A stretch of DNA of 64,000 nucleotides, taken from NCBI RefSeq assembly GCF_003202405.1, contig NZ_QJHL01000008.1, positions 62,001-126,000 on the forward strand, read 5' to 3'. Under the pieces are notes generated by a model that searched no databases, was not told the DNA's origin, and worked only from the letters and a program-made list of their open reading frames with translations. Position numbers and translations under genes: made by a program. The DNA comes from Flavobacterium hydrophilum. GTDB lineage: Bacteria > Bacteroidota > Bacteroidia > Flavobacteriales > Flavobacteriaceae. Shown here piece by piece: positions 23,074 to 32,804 of the stretch; position 1 is the first letter of the stretch, and each line of letters begins with the position of its first letter.

Positions 23074-24819
23074 TTATTTGCTATCCCAAGTAAAGGGCAA
23101 ATACCAATTATTAACATTCATTAGTTTAGAACGTACTTCATCAGCATTTGCATTTCCTTCCTTACTAAGTTTTTCGTATACTTTATCAGCTAAAAAAGCA
23201 GGGTGATTTCTGCGTAAAGAAATACGTACCAGATCTTCCCAGCGATTTCCTTCATACGCTAATTCTAATGCTGCTTCATCGATGATATTATTTTCTATAG
23301 AAATCAAAGGATCTCCAACAATTTCTGCTCTTTGAAGTCTCGCACGGCCACGAATCCCACCACCACGGTGCCAGATTGCTCTAAAAGATGGGAAATCACC
23401 CTGACGGGCATCAAAATCATATGGAAAAGGAAGTTTGGTTTGCTTAATATCTGTAGCATCTCCAGTAGCATTATTGTATCCTGCAGGGGTATAAGCTTCT
23501 TGTATACCAAAATTTAAAAGGGCATCAGCAATTTTATGTTGATTATCTCTGTTGGCTGCTTCTGCATAACGTAAATGCAATTTGGCTGCACGATACAAAA
23601 ACCAGTCACCATCTGTTTTAAAGGTATTGGCTGCAGCTTCATATTTATAAATATATTTCATGATTACAGGTTCTCCGCCTACCATTTTATAAGTAAATTT
23701 TTGCCCACGCGCATCGTAAGGGAAACCATTGCTTTGTGTGTTGCTTTGCCAAAGATCTATTGCTCGCTTAGATGGTTTTGCTAAGTATTTTCCGCTTGTT
23801 TTTGAAAAAATTTCAATAAATGGATTTTTAGGAGCAAAATCACTATCAAAAGGTAATGACCAAACCCATTCTGTGTTCCATAATACATCTCTGTCTCTCC
23901 CAAAAATGGATCTCCAGCCCTGTGTATTGTTATCTACCAATGTTGTAGCGTCCTGTTCGTAATATCTTAAATAACCTACCGCTAAGTCATTATTTGTAAC
24001 AACTTCAGCATATTTAATTCTATACATGTCAACATCATTTCTTGGAGTACCTGTTTCCATTACATTTTTGTAATGCATGGCCGCCTGCAAATAATTCCCT
24101 TTCCAAAGTTGTAAGTCGCCCAATAAACATTCTTTATTGATAAAAAACTTCTCTGTATTATAACCGTCCACAGTTACTAATAAGCTGCTTCCTGCTTCGT
24201 ATATTTTTTTATACTTCAGCCCTTCAGTAAACGTAACCAGTTCATCCAGAAGCTGATTAAAAGAAAGTCTTGGGAATTTATTAATATTCTTAACATCTTC
24301 TATGTTTGCCAAAGGTTCCGTGATGTAAGGCACAGTACCATATTGAATTCCTAGTTGCAAATAAATCCAGGAACGGATACAGGCAACATCTGCATAGCGC
24401 TGTTCGTATTGTGATTGCGTAAATTTCTTTTCGGCAACCATAATATCGAAATTTTTAAGAGCGTCATTACAGTTTTGAATTACCAGATAGAAGTCTTTTG
24501 GACTTACATATGGGTTTTCTGCCGAAACATTTTGTTCTGAAAGTTCTTTTAAATAAGGATCAGAATTATTGGTTGTTGTCATCAAATCTGCACGCATTTC
24601 GTTAAGGATAACGTACTTCTTTGCAAGCCCCATAAATTTTCCATAAATCCCAATAACAGCAGCATCGGCATCATATACATTGCGGTACATTTGCTCTTCA
24701 GCTACTTTATCCTGAGGCTCTACATCCAGATATTGCTCACAAGAGCCAAGGCTCAGTAACAGCACTGAAACCCATAAAATGGCCTTGGTCGATTTTTTTG
24801 TTCTTATTGTTGTTGTCAT
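23074..24819 (-). CDS. SusD/RagB-like surface lipoprotein (pair 2)
   Basis: A 581-residue SusD-family lipoprotein. The lipobox LLLSLGSCEQYLDVEPQDK shows the acylated Cys and the characteristic YLDxxPxD start. The N-terminal TPR part contains YADVACIRSWIYLQLGIQYGTVPYITEPL, and the C-terminal part holds RAAKLHLRYAEAANRDNQ and ELAYEGNRWEDLVRISLRRN, all family signatures. It is the last gene of a seven-gene operon and follows its SusC partner by 30 bases. It should bind substrate at the cell surface and close over the SusC barrel. Nothing in the sequence tells the substrate. Confidence 0.95.
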   Translation of the reverse strand: MTTTIRTKKSTKAILWVSVLLLSLGSCEQYLDVEPQDKVAEEQMYRNVYDADAAVIGIYGKFMGLAKKYVILNEMRADLMTTTNNSDPYLKELSEQNVSAENPYVSPKDFYLVIQNCNDALKNFDIMVAEKKFTQSQYEQRYADVACIRSWIYLQLGIQYGTVPYITEPLANIEDVKNINKFPRLSFNQLLDELVTFTEGLKYKKIYEAGSSLLVTVDGYNTEKFFINKECLLGDLQLWKGNYLQAAMHYKNVMETGTPRNDVDMYRIKYAEVVTNNDLAVGYLRYYEQDATTLVDNNTQGWRSIFGRDRDVLWNTEWVWSLPFDSDFAPKNPFIEIFSKTSGKYLAKPSKRAIDLWQSNTQSNGFPYDARGQKFTYKMVGGEPVIMKYIYKYEAAANTFKTDGDWFLYRAAKLHLRYAEAANRDNQHKIADALLNFGIQEAYTPAGYNNATGDATDIKQTKLPFPYDFDARQGDFPSFRAIWHRGGGIRGRARLQRAEIVGDPLISIENNIIDEAALELAYEGNRWEDLVRISLRRNHPAFLADKVYEKLSKEGNANADEVRSKLMNVNNWYLPFTWDSK

Positions 24820-24849
24820 TGGTCTTTTCTGTATGTTGTAATAATAATT

Positions 24850-27800
24850 TTAAAGTCCTAAGCGTAATCCAAGCTGATAGTTTGTAAACTGAGGAACCAA
24901 ACCAATATCTGCTCCCTGTCCAAAAATAGATGAGGTAGCACTGAATTCAGGATCATATCCAAGATATTTGGTGAAAGTAACTAAATTGTTGGCTGTAGCG
25001 TACAGTTGAATATATTTAAGATACTTGCTATTCATCGGAATATTATATCCTAATACTAACGTTTTTAATCTTAAGTAAGAACCATCTTCAATCCATCTGT
25101 CTGAAAATTCAGAGTTGCCCATTGGATCTCCCCAGACCGCTTTTGGCATATCTGTTTGCTGGCCTTCGGCTCTCCATCTGTTTGCAACAGCAATACTTTG
25201 ATTTTCATATCCGCTCATTTTTTCAAGATTGTAACGTACGCCATTATAAAGATCATTACCAACAGAGAAATTAAACAAAGCCTGAAGGCTAAATCGCTTG
25301 TATGTAAAATTTGTACTGAAACTTCCTAGTACATCAGGATTCGGGTTTCCGATAACCATACGGTCTTTGTCGTCAATTACTTTGTCTCCGTTAACATCTG
25401 TAAAACGCATGTCTCCACCGGCAAAAGGAACTAAGCTGCCATTTGTTAAGCGTCTTGATAATCCTTCAGCATTAGCTTCAGCAGTTGTACTGTACACACC
25501 ATTACTATTTAATCCGTAAAATAAATTGGCATCTTTGCCTACAGAAGTCAAGTAAGTAGCTCCGCCAAATTGCGTAAGAATATCTCCGCTTGGTAAACTT
25601 TCTACTTTATTTTTATAATGGCTTAAATTAAGTCCAAAGTCAAAAGCAAAGTCTTTAGTGTTGATAACACGGGCATTCAAAGCAAGTTCAGTTCCATAAG
25701 TACGCATTGCACCACCGTTGGTAACTACATAATCAAATCCGCTTTCAGCAGCGATTGTTTCATAGGTAATCATGTTGGATGTTTTATTAAGATAATAATC
25801 CACAGAAAGATTGATACGTTCTTTGAACAAACCTAAATCCACACCTAAATTCTTTTTTAAAACGGTTTCCCATTGCAAATCAGGGTTTCCAATATTACCA
25901 CGAACCAAACCTTGCATTCCCAATAAATTTTGAGAAACATAATACGTTTGAGCCGTATAATTACCAATATCATCGTTTCCGCTTGTACCGACACCAACTC
26001 TAAGTTTAAGGTAATCGATGTCTTTTATATCTTTCATGAAATTTTCTGAAGATACTAACCAGGCACCCGAAATTGAAGTCATCAATGCATATTTACTTTT
26101 TCCTGTTGCTGCATCATCTCCAAATCGGCTTGACCCATCTACAGCATAACTTGCGGTTAGAAAATATTTATTACGGAAATTATAGTTTCCATTAGCATAC
26201 ATATTCATCCAGTTCGATTCGCCCAATGCTCCTCCAACCTGACGTAACAAATTTGAACCAGCTCCTACACTTGTAAAATCATCCGTAGAAGAATTATATC
26301 CTAAACCTAAATCACTTTCTGTTTTATTAGTTTGAGCCCTGAATCCAAAACGAACATCTAAATTATGATCATTATTAAAGTTTTTCAAATAACTGGCAAA
26401 AGTATCCGTGTAAAGGCCATTATAAATCTGAACTTCGCTTCCTGACTGGTTTTTACCAATAGCAGTAGGCAAGATAAGATCTGCAACTCCCAAATCCGGA
26501 AGAAAAAATGATTCTCTTTCCTTATTATAATTCAAACCTACTACTGAAGTAATATTCCATGCTTTGTTTAGGGCATAGTTGAATTTTAAGTTACCAAAAA
26601 AGCGGTAGTTATTGTTCTTAGCAAATCCATTTGACAGAATAGCATTGGGATTACTAACATTAAAATAATCTGTATCGGCAAAATTTGGTGAAACTTCTCC
26701 GGCATCGCTAACATCATTATAAGTTACAAGAGGAGATTTTGTCAATGCTAAATATAATGGGCTTGTTTTATAAGCTAAACCTTGATTCCACTGATTTTGC
26801 TGATTGTCAATAAAAGAAAGATTAGCGTCTACAGTTAATTTTTCTGTTAATCGTAAGGCAGCATTTAAACGAACGCTATAACGTTTTGAATCTGTACCTT
26901 TAATAACTCCCTGGCTGTCTAAGTAACCTACAGACAAACCAAACTTTGCGATATCGTCACCTCCACGAACTTTTAGGAAGTAATTTTGATTATAACTAGA
27001 GTTAAAAACCTGATCCTGCCAATTGGTCTGGTTATGATATTTATAATATCCAACAGAACCAACCTGATCATTCATGTATGGTAAAGCGGCAATTTGTTCC
27101 TGAGATAGTCCACGGCTTGATTCTAACTGAGAAATGTGAGTACGATAGGCATCTGCACCAAGCAAAGGCAGTTCATCCGGAGTTTGATTAACCCCACCGT
27201 ACATAGTGAAATCAATTTTAGTTGATAACTCACTGGCACGGGTAGTGGTAATATTTATTACTCCATTCGCTCCTTTGGTTCCGTACAACGAAGTACCATC
27301 TTTAATAATAGTAACATCTTCAATATCTTTAACATCAATATTTGTTAGAGGAGAAGAGCTGTTGTTTTGTATAATTCCGGAACCGTAATCCTCATCATCA
27401 TAAATCATTCCGTCTACCACAATTAAAGGTCGGTTACTTGCATATAAAGAATTAAAACCTCTTAAAGCCAGATAACTTCCGGCGTTGGGGGCACCGGAGT
27501 TTCTGATACTGGTTAATCCTGCTGCTCTGCCCTGAAGAAACCCAGCTACAGATTCGGTTACAGAACTTGACCATTGATCTTTTTCGAAGTCAACTACACT
27601 GGCAGCATTTGTATTATTATACTGCATGAGATTACCGGATGGTAAATTAGCAATTTGATAAGCAGGGGAGTAGTTGGCTCCATGAAGCACTATTTCTAAA
27701 CCTGATTTTCTGTTTTTAACAGGATAAACTTTAGTTTGAAAATCCTGACCACTTATGGTAAGAAGTGCTCCTAAATTGGGTACTGTAATTTCAAAACTAC

Positions 27801-28029
27801 CGTCATCTTCTGTAATAGCTGCCGAAAATCCTTCAACAGCGATATTAATTCCTGATAGAGGTGCTTTAGTTTTTGCGCTTTTAACAACACCCTGTACTAA
27901 AATTCCCTGTATTTTTTTCTGAGGAACTGTTGCAGTTGAGTCCTCAGCAGCCTGTGCATATAATTGCGAATCAAAGCTACCGGCAACAAAGAGGCTTACA
28001 AGGCAGGTTAGTTTTATAATTTTTAACAT
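24850..28029 (-). CDS. SusC-type TonB-dependent transporter (pair 2)
   Basis: A 1059-residue outer-membrane transporter. Signal peptide ends at SQLYAQA. A carboxypeptidase-like domain follows (VQGVVKSAKTKAPLSGINI, about 48-130), then a plug with RPLIVVDGMIYDD and IIKDGTSLYGTKGANGVINIT, and the barrel. It has no STN domain, so it is not a sigma/anti-sigma signalling receptor. The plug motif has LYGTKGANG where most paralogues have IYGARAANG. It is the second SusC of the same operon and only distantly similar to the first, so the operon may take up two products or two sizes of one substrate. Confidence 0.95.
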   Translation of the reverse strand: MLKIIKLTCLVSLFVAGSFDSQLYAQAAEDSTATVPQKKIQGILVQGVVKSAKTKAPLSGINIAVEGFSAAITEDDGSFEITVPNLGALLTISGQDFQTKVYPVKNRKSGLEIVLHGANYSPAYQIANLPSGNLMQYNNTNAASVVDFEKDQWSSSVTESVAGFLQGRAAGLTSIRNSGAPNAGSYLALRGFNSLYASNRPLIVVDGMIYDDEDYGSGIIQNNSSSPLTNIDVKDIEDVTIIKDGTSLYGTKGANGVINITTTRASELSTKIDFTMYGGVNQTPDELPLLGADAYRTHISQLESSRGLSQEQIAALPYMNDQVGSVGYYKYHNQTNWQDQVFNSSYNQNYFLKVRGGDDIAKFGLSVGYLDSQGVIKGTDSKRYSVRLNAALRLTEKLTVDANLSFIDNQQNQWNQGLAYKTSPLYLALTKSPLVTYNDVSDAGEVSPNFADTDYFNVSNPNAILSNGFAKNNNYRFFGNLKFNYALNKAWNITSVVGLNYNKERESFFLPDLGVADLILPTAIGKNQSGSEVQIYNGLYTDTFASYLKNFNNDHNLDVRFGFRAQTNKTESDLGLGYNSSTDDFTSVGAGSNLLRQVGGALGESNWMNMYANGNYNFRNKYFLTASYAVDGSSRFGDDAATGKSKYALMTSISGAWLVSSENFMKDIKDIDYLKLRVGVGTSGNDDIGNYTAQTYYVSQNLLGMQGLVRGNIGNPDLQWETVLKKNLGVDLGLFKERINLSVDYYLNKTSNMITYETIAAESGFDYVVTNGGAMRTYGTELALNARVINTKDFAFDFGLNLSHYKNKVESLPSGDILTQFGGATYLTSVGKDANLFYGLNSNGVYSTTAEANAEGLSRRLTNGSLVPFAGGDMRFTDVNGDKVIDDKDRMVIGNPNPDVLGSFSTNFTYKRFSLQALFNFSVGNDLYNGVRYNLEKMSGYENQSIAVANRWRAEGQQTDMPKAVWGDPMGNSEFSDRWIEDGSYLRLKTLVLGYNIPMNSKYLKYIQLYATANNLVTFTKYLGYDPEFSATSSIFGQGADIGLVPQFTNYQLGLRLGL

Positions 28030-28056
28030 AATTAATTTTTTATAAAATATTAATTT

Positions 28057-29526
28057 TTAAGGAAGGTCAGGGACAAATTTTAAATAATCAAGAGTAAGGG
28101 CACTGGTTGCTTTTGAACCGCCTATAAGGGAAATCAAACCACTATAGCCTGCGTTAGTATATTGAAAATCCCCAATATAAACCTCTTCATAATAATTAAG
28201 CGGTACTATTACAATTGGGAACGTTTTCGTAATGTTTTCAACAGGGAATCCAGTAATAGTTGTGTTGATTTTTCCGCCAATAGCCAATTGCTGTTCAAAA
28301 AGATTGGCTGTTCTGTCGTTTATGGCTCTCCAATAGATTTTATATTTTACACTAAACATGTCATTTGCCTGATAAAACAGGGTAAACTTAGTCAGGTTAG
28401 GAAGTTCTACCATAAGGTCATTGTAAAGACCATCTGGGTAAAGTGGACTAGTTGGTCCTTTTTTATCACGATAAAGCATTCTGCTTCGAACTCCATAATA
28501 TCCCCAATTCTTTTCTCCTTGTATGATGGTAGTAACTAAACGTTTTTTAAGCTTAACGTCTACTTTTTTCATGATGTAAACAATCCCGTTACTCAATACA
28601 ATTGGCTCGCCAACAATTTGTGTTTTGTCCACATCAAACTCAACTCCAAATCTTGATGTTAATGTAGCAGGCAGTTGATCTTTTGTATAGGCTTTCGGAA
28701 AAGCCATATCTCTTACTGTAAAATATTTTGAATAAATAGCAGTTGAATCAATAGCAGGATTATTGGACGTTTTATTCAAATAAGGTTTCATTTTGGTTAC
28801 TTCGGCATCGTAACCTCCATCTTCCATTAAGAAAAGTGTATATGAATTCTTTTCGTTGTTCAGGTTGTAAACATTTTTTAAATATGAATTTGATAATGAA
28901 TCCGCAAGAAATCCCGGAACGGCAGTAGATTTAGCAATAGCATCAGCATTATAAATACTAAATTCTTTCAGACTTAATAAATAATTACTCATTGCCGAAG
29001 TACCTCCTTGTGAAGTAACATATTCCCAGATATTCAGTTTTGGAGCAAGGGCTTTATTGACAATATGGAATACTCCATTGGCAGCATAATGATTTGCAGC
29101 AACTATCGTAGCATCACCAATTGTTGTACTTCCTTTGAAGGTTAAGTATTTATCACTAAGCATTTTAATTCTTTCTTCGGCAGTATTTCTTACAGATGAA
29201 TAAGAACTTAATGCAATATGGTTTTCAACGAATTTTTTAAGTGCTTCCGGGTTATTTAATATGGTTGTACTAACTGCTTTCAGCGCTTCGTTTGTGGGCA
29301 CAAAAACAGTGTAGGTTTTAGAAGCGGCTAATATTTTGTCATAGCCCGTTTGCGTTAGTAATTTACCAAATTCAGCTGTTTCTGATGTAGTACTGATAGC
29401 TTCATTTAGCGTCACATTTAAATTTACATCACCATTGCCTTCTTTATCATCCCACGGACTGGAACATGAAACCAATCCGATTGTGAGAATGATAAAAAGA
29501 AGTTTTTTATATTTTAATAAAGTCAT
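28057..29526 (-). CDS. Fasciclin (FAS1) domain lipoprotein, two FAS1 units
   Basis: A 489-residue surface lipoprotein (TIGLVSCSSPWDDKEG, with acidic residues after the Cys). FAS1 unit 1 (about 35-170) has the signature blocks YTVFVPTNEALKAV and NGVFHIVNKAL. Unit 2 (about 175-340) is more divergent: YTLFLMEDGGYDAEV and NGIVYIMKKVDVK. The last 150 residues form a beta-rich domain ending GGSKATSALTLDYLKFVPDLP, without a family I recognise. FAS1 domains mediate adhesion or binding of glycans and proteins. Here the protein is one of three FAS1 lipoproteins encoded with two SusCD pairs, so a surface glycan-binding role like that of SusE/F is possible. Confidence 0.85.
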   Translation of the reverse strand: MTLLKYKKLLFIILTIGLVSCSSPWDDKEGNGDVNLNVTLNEAISTTSETAEFGKLLTQTGYDKILAASKTYTVFVPTNEALKAVSTTILNNPEALKKFVENHIALSSYSSVRNTAEERIKMLSDKYLTFKGSTTIGDATIVAANHYAANGVFHIVNKALAPKLNIWEYVTSQGGTSAMSNYLLSLKEFSIYNADAIAKSTAVPGFLADSLSNSYLKNVYNLNNEKNSYTLFLMEDGGYDAEVTKMKPYLNKTSNNPAIDSTAIYSKYFTVRDMAFPKAYTKDQLPATLTSRFGVEFDVDKTQIVGEPIVLSNGIVYIMKKVDVKLKKRLVTTIIQGEKNWGYYGVRSRMLYRDKKGPTSPLYPDGLYNDLMVELPNLTKFTLFYQANDMFSVKYKIYWRAINDRTANLFEQQLAIGGKINTTITGFPVENITKTFPIVIVPLNYYEEVYIGDFQYTNAGYSGLISLIGGSKATSALTLDYLKFVPDLP

Positions 29527-29573
29527 TTTTACTTAATTAAGTTTGAAATTATATTTTTGAGTCAACTTTTGAA

Positions 29574-31274
29574 TTATGGAGTTGGCGGTGTGTAAAAGCC
29601 AGGTCCTCCTGATTCAAATTGCGGATACAACTGATCCATATCTACTGGTCGAAATTCCGCCACATCAAACCAGGCCTGTGCTGAGAATGCATTATTACTT
29701 TGTAGTGTTAGCTTATGTCTTCCTGTAGTGGTAATATCTACTGTACCTACTAATCTACAATTCATTTTGGTGGTATGTGGGTAAACATGACGTTTGTAGC
29801 CTTGCGACTCTAATACTCTTGCTTCTATACTGCTGAATTTGTTCCCGTTTTCCAGCATATTTATTTGTCGGGACATTTCTACTCCGTCAACAAACACTTT
29901 TACAAGCCCTACTTTTGAATCCTGGCCTCTGTAAGAAATCCATAATTTATATTTTCCTTTAATGATTACTGGAGTATTAAAAGTAATATTCTGGCAATTT
30001 CCATCTCTAAAACGATTTATTTCAAGACAATCACCATGCCATCCAAAACCTACTGTTCCTCCTTTTGCCGGATCTTTGAAATAAGTTAGAACATCATTTC
30101 CATCCCAGGTAACATCCTTAAATAGAGTTTTTGCTAAAGATGTTTTAGGAGCTGCTCCAGGGATTCTGAATACAGAAGTTAACTGTCTGAATTCATTTTG
30201 ATCGCAGAAATCAAAATATACAGGTGCCGGTAAACGTTTTTTGATGGCAAAATTAGCAGCAGCAAAATGCAATACCCCATTTGAAGCCGTTACATCACTT
30301 TTTTCTCGGGTAATAGCGACACCTTTTTCTAATACGCCATTAAAAACCTCTTCGTTTAATAAAATGACATCCTTATCAAGTTTTGCACTGATAACTTCAA
30401 GCGGAGCTTTAGTTACCAAAGCTGGTGATATTGCTATATCTGCTAAATATTGCAATTTTGGTAAAATACGGTAACTCACAAATAAATTCAGACTGTCTTT
30501 TGGATTTGAAGGCTCATGCAAATGGCTGTATTTTGCTTTTAATTCTTCTATGTTATTAATGCCAGCTGCTTTAAAAGCATCATTTGTCTGTGCTAAAACA
30601 GTAACATAACTATCGATATCATTTTTTGTATAATCAATAGGTTTATTGAGTTCATCATACCATCCTGTAATTTTTAACGCTTCAGTAAACAAAGATAGGT
30701 TTGTATCCTGTTCAATAGTTTTTGCTAACGTTTTATCTGCCACACGCAATACTTTGTCAATCACATGAATAACTCCGTTTCCAACTTCAACATTAGACTT
30801 AAGAATACTGGCTTGTTTATTAACTGTAGTACTGGACTGTCCATTTTTATTTGTCGCACCGGTTACTAAAAACTGGCCGTATAAACTTGGCGTGGCTATT
30901 TTTCCATCGGTAAAAGATGTGGTATTTATTGTTTGGCTTAATATATGAAGTTTAACAACATTCTGTAAATCTGCCAAAGGAACTTCCTTTAGAGAATTAG
31001 CGCCTACATCCTTTAAATACTCTTTCATAGCATCATTAGTAGGAACAAATACGGTATAAGTACCATACGTATTCATAAATGGAGCATAATTGGTAATGTC
31101 AAGGGCTTCTACAAACATAGAATATTCCGGTGCATCTCTTAAATAATCGGTGATATTAAGAGTTTCATCTGTACTTTCCTTAATCTTTTGCTCAGTGCAA
31201 TTTTGAAACACTAAAGCGATCAAAAACACTAAAGTAAATCTCAAGAGGCTAGGTAATCTTAATAGTCTTTTCAT
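29574..31274 (-). CDS. FAS1 lipoprotein with C-terminal carbohydrate-binding-like domain
   Basis: A 566-residue lipoprotein (LVFQNCTEQK lipobox). FAS1 unit 1 (about 38-170) has YTVFVPTNDAMKEYL and NGVIHVIDKVLRV. Unit 2 (about 180-330) has VTVLAQTNDAFKAAG and NGVLHFAAANFAIKK. From about residue 340 a beta-rich region follows with KYKLWISYRGQDSKVGLVKV, FVDGVEM and TGRHKLTLQSNNAFSAQAWF plus DVAEFRPVD, a layout like CBM6/35-type jelly rolls, although I cannot assign a family. The C-terminus is Gly/Pro rich. Four cysteines in the C-terminal domain may form disulfides. Gap to susD upstream is 14 bases. Confidence 0.85.
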   Translation of the reverse strand: MKRLLRLPSLLRFTLVFLIALVFQNCTEQKIKESTDETLNITDYLRDAPEYSMFVEALDITNYAPFMNTYGTYTVFVPTNDAMKEYLKDVGANSLKEVPLADLQNVVKLHILSQTINTTSFTDGKIATPSLYGQFLVTGATNKNGQSSTTVNKQASILKSNVEVGNGVIHVIDKVLRVADKTLAKTIEQDTNLSLFTEALKITGWYDELNKPIDYTKNDIDSYVTVLAQTNDAFKAAGINNIEELKAKYSHLHEPSNPKDSLNLFVSYRILPKLQYLADIAISPALVTKAPLEVISAKLDKDVILLNEEVFNGVLEKGVAITREKSDVTASNGVLHFAAANFAIKKRLPAPVYFDFCDQNEFRQLTSVFRIPGAAPKTSLAKTLFKDVTWDGNDVLTYFKDPAKGGTVGFGWHGDCLEINRFRDGNCQNITFNTPVIIKGKYKLWISYRGQDSKVGLVKVFVDGVEMSRQINMLENGNKFSSIEARVLESQGYKRHVYPHTTKMNCRLVGTVDITTTGRHKLTLQSNNAFSAQAWFDVAEFRPVDMDQLYPQFESGGPGFYTPPTP

Positions 31275-31288
31275 GTCTTGTTGTTTTT

Positions 31289-32788
31289 TTATTTATAAAA
31301 TGGATTTTGTACAAGTTTTTTATTGGTGTAAAGCTCGTAAGTATTAATAGGCAAATAGTGGCTATTTGGATCTTTTAATTTTGCAACGATGGATTGCTGC
31401 TGCTCAGGAGGTGCACTCAAAAGAGCAGCATCAGTTAAAATATCTAATCTTTCGTAGTTGTTTCTTCTGGCATTACGAAGCATATCGAACCAGCGCTTGC
31501 CTTCAAATGCAAGTTCACGTGAACGTTCTGCTAATATATAATCTATAACTTCTTTTTTGTTATCAGTACCAATTGACTCAGCAGTCTGGTCGATTGCATC
31601 ATGCTGTAATCTGACATATTCAATAATTGCGAGTGCCTCTGATCCTCTGTTCAATTCAGCAAGTGCTTCAGCCTGCAATAGTAATACATCTGCATAACGA
31701 TATACAAACCAATGGGTATCTGCATCCTGCAAATCTTTTCTGGTATCGTTATCTAAACCTACATATTTATAAATCTCATTTGTTCCGGGAACCAAAGCGG
31801 TACGCTCACCGCGAATATCTTTATTAGCAGGATTTTCAAAGTCAACACCAAATACATCTTCTAAAACAGTTGCTGAAGCCAAAAACTGTGGCCTGAAAGT
31901 AAGGAAACCGTAAAATGGGCCTAAATTTGTTTTAGTATATTGGAATTCAAAAATGCTTTCAATTGAATTTCCTTTTGCAAAAACAGTATTAAACCAGATA
32001 TTGTTTGAAGCTTCAATTAAACCAAATTTACCGGATTTGACTACTTTGTCAGCTGCATCAAAAGCTTCCTGAAAATTATCATTCCACAGGTAAACATCTG
32101 CCAGCATCGCATTAATACTATACACTGTAATGCGCCCTTTGTCAGATGCAATATCACCATAACTCTCAACAGCGTATCCTTCAGCTAATTTTAGGTCTTT
32201 GATTACCTGGGCAAAAACCTCTTTTTGAGGAGTAACAGGCAATTGAAAATTATCCTCATCAGTAAGTGTTGCTGTTAATTTTAAAGGAACATCTTTAAAA
32301 GTACGTGCCAATGTAAAATACAAATAAGCTCTTATTGCCAAAGCTTCAGAAAGAAAATGATTGAGCTGAACCTGAGTTAATGTTGGATCATTTTTCAGAA
32401 CTGTAGGTGCAAGATCAATTATGGTATTGCAATAATTGATGGTTCTGTAAAAGATAGCCCAATTTGTCAAATCATTGGATGCCATAATATTCGAGTTCAT
32501 AATGTCTCTTTGATCCTCCGTAACATTCGGACCCGGGGCAATCATATCGCCTCTTAATTCTCCGTGCATAAATAAATATTGAGGCATTGACAAATCACCT
32601 ACTCCCGGAGGTGAATTTAACAGAGAAGAATACATACCAATAACAGCGGCCTGAATGTCTTCTTTGGTTTTCCAAAATTCTTCACGGATAATTCCGTCCT
32701 GCGGACGTAAATCTAAGTAATCATCACATGATGTTACAGAGATAAACAGGGTGAAGATGGCGAAAATGGTTTTTATTTTAGTTTGCAT
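31289..32788 (-). CDS. SusD/RagB-like surface lipoprotein (pair 1)
   Basis: A 499-residue SusD-family protein. Lipobox and start are FISVTSCDDYLDLRPQDG. Further family blocks are FLSEALAIRAYLYFTLARTFKDVPL (TPR part), WFVYRYADVLLLQAEALAELNRGSEALAIIEYVR and ERSRELAFEGKRWFDMLRNARR, followed by NSHYLPI near the end. Partner of the SusC encoded 16 bases upstream. It is third in the seven-gene operon read from 38298 down to 23074. Confidence 0.96.
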   Translation of the reverse strand: MQTKIKTIFAIFTLFISVTSCDDYLDLRPQDGIIREEFWKTKEDIQAAVIGMYSSLLNSPPGVGDLSMPQYLFMHGELRGDMIAPGPNVTEDQRDIMNSNIMASNDLTNWAIFYRTINYCNTIIDLAPTVLKNDPTLTQVQLNHFLSEALAIRAYLYFTLARTFKDVPLKLTATLTDEDNFQLPVTPQKEVFAQVIKDLKLAEGYAVESYGDIASDKGRITVYSINAMLADVYLWNDNFQEAFDAADKVVKSGKFGLIEASNNIWFNTVFAKGNSIESIFEFQYTKTNLGPFYGFLTFRPQFLASATVLEDVFGVDFENPANKDIRGERTALVPGTNEIYKYVGLDNDTRKDLQDADTHWFVYRYADVLLLQAEALAELNRGSEALAIIEYVRLQHDAIDQTAESIGTDNKKEVIDYILAERSRELAFEGKRWFDMLRNARRNNYERLDILTDAALLSAPPEQQQSIVAKLKDPNSHYLPINTYELYTNKKLVQNPFYK

Positions 32789-32804
32789 AATTCAAATTTT
32801 ATTA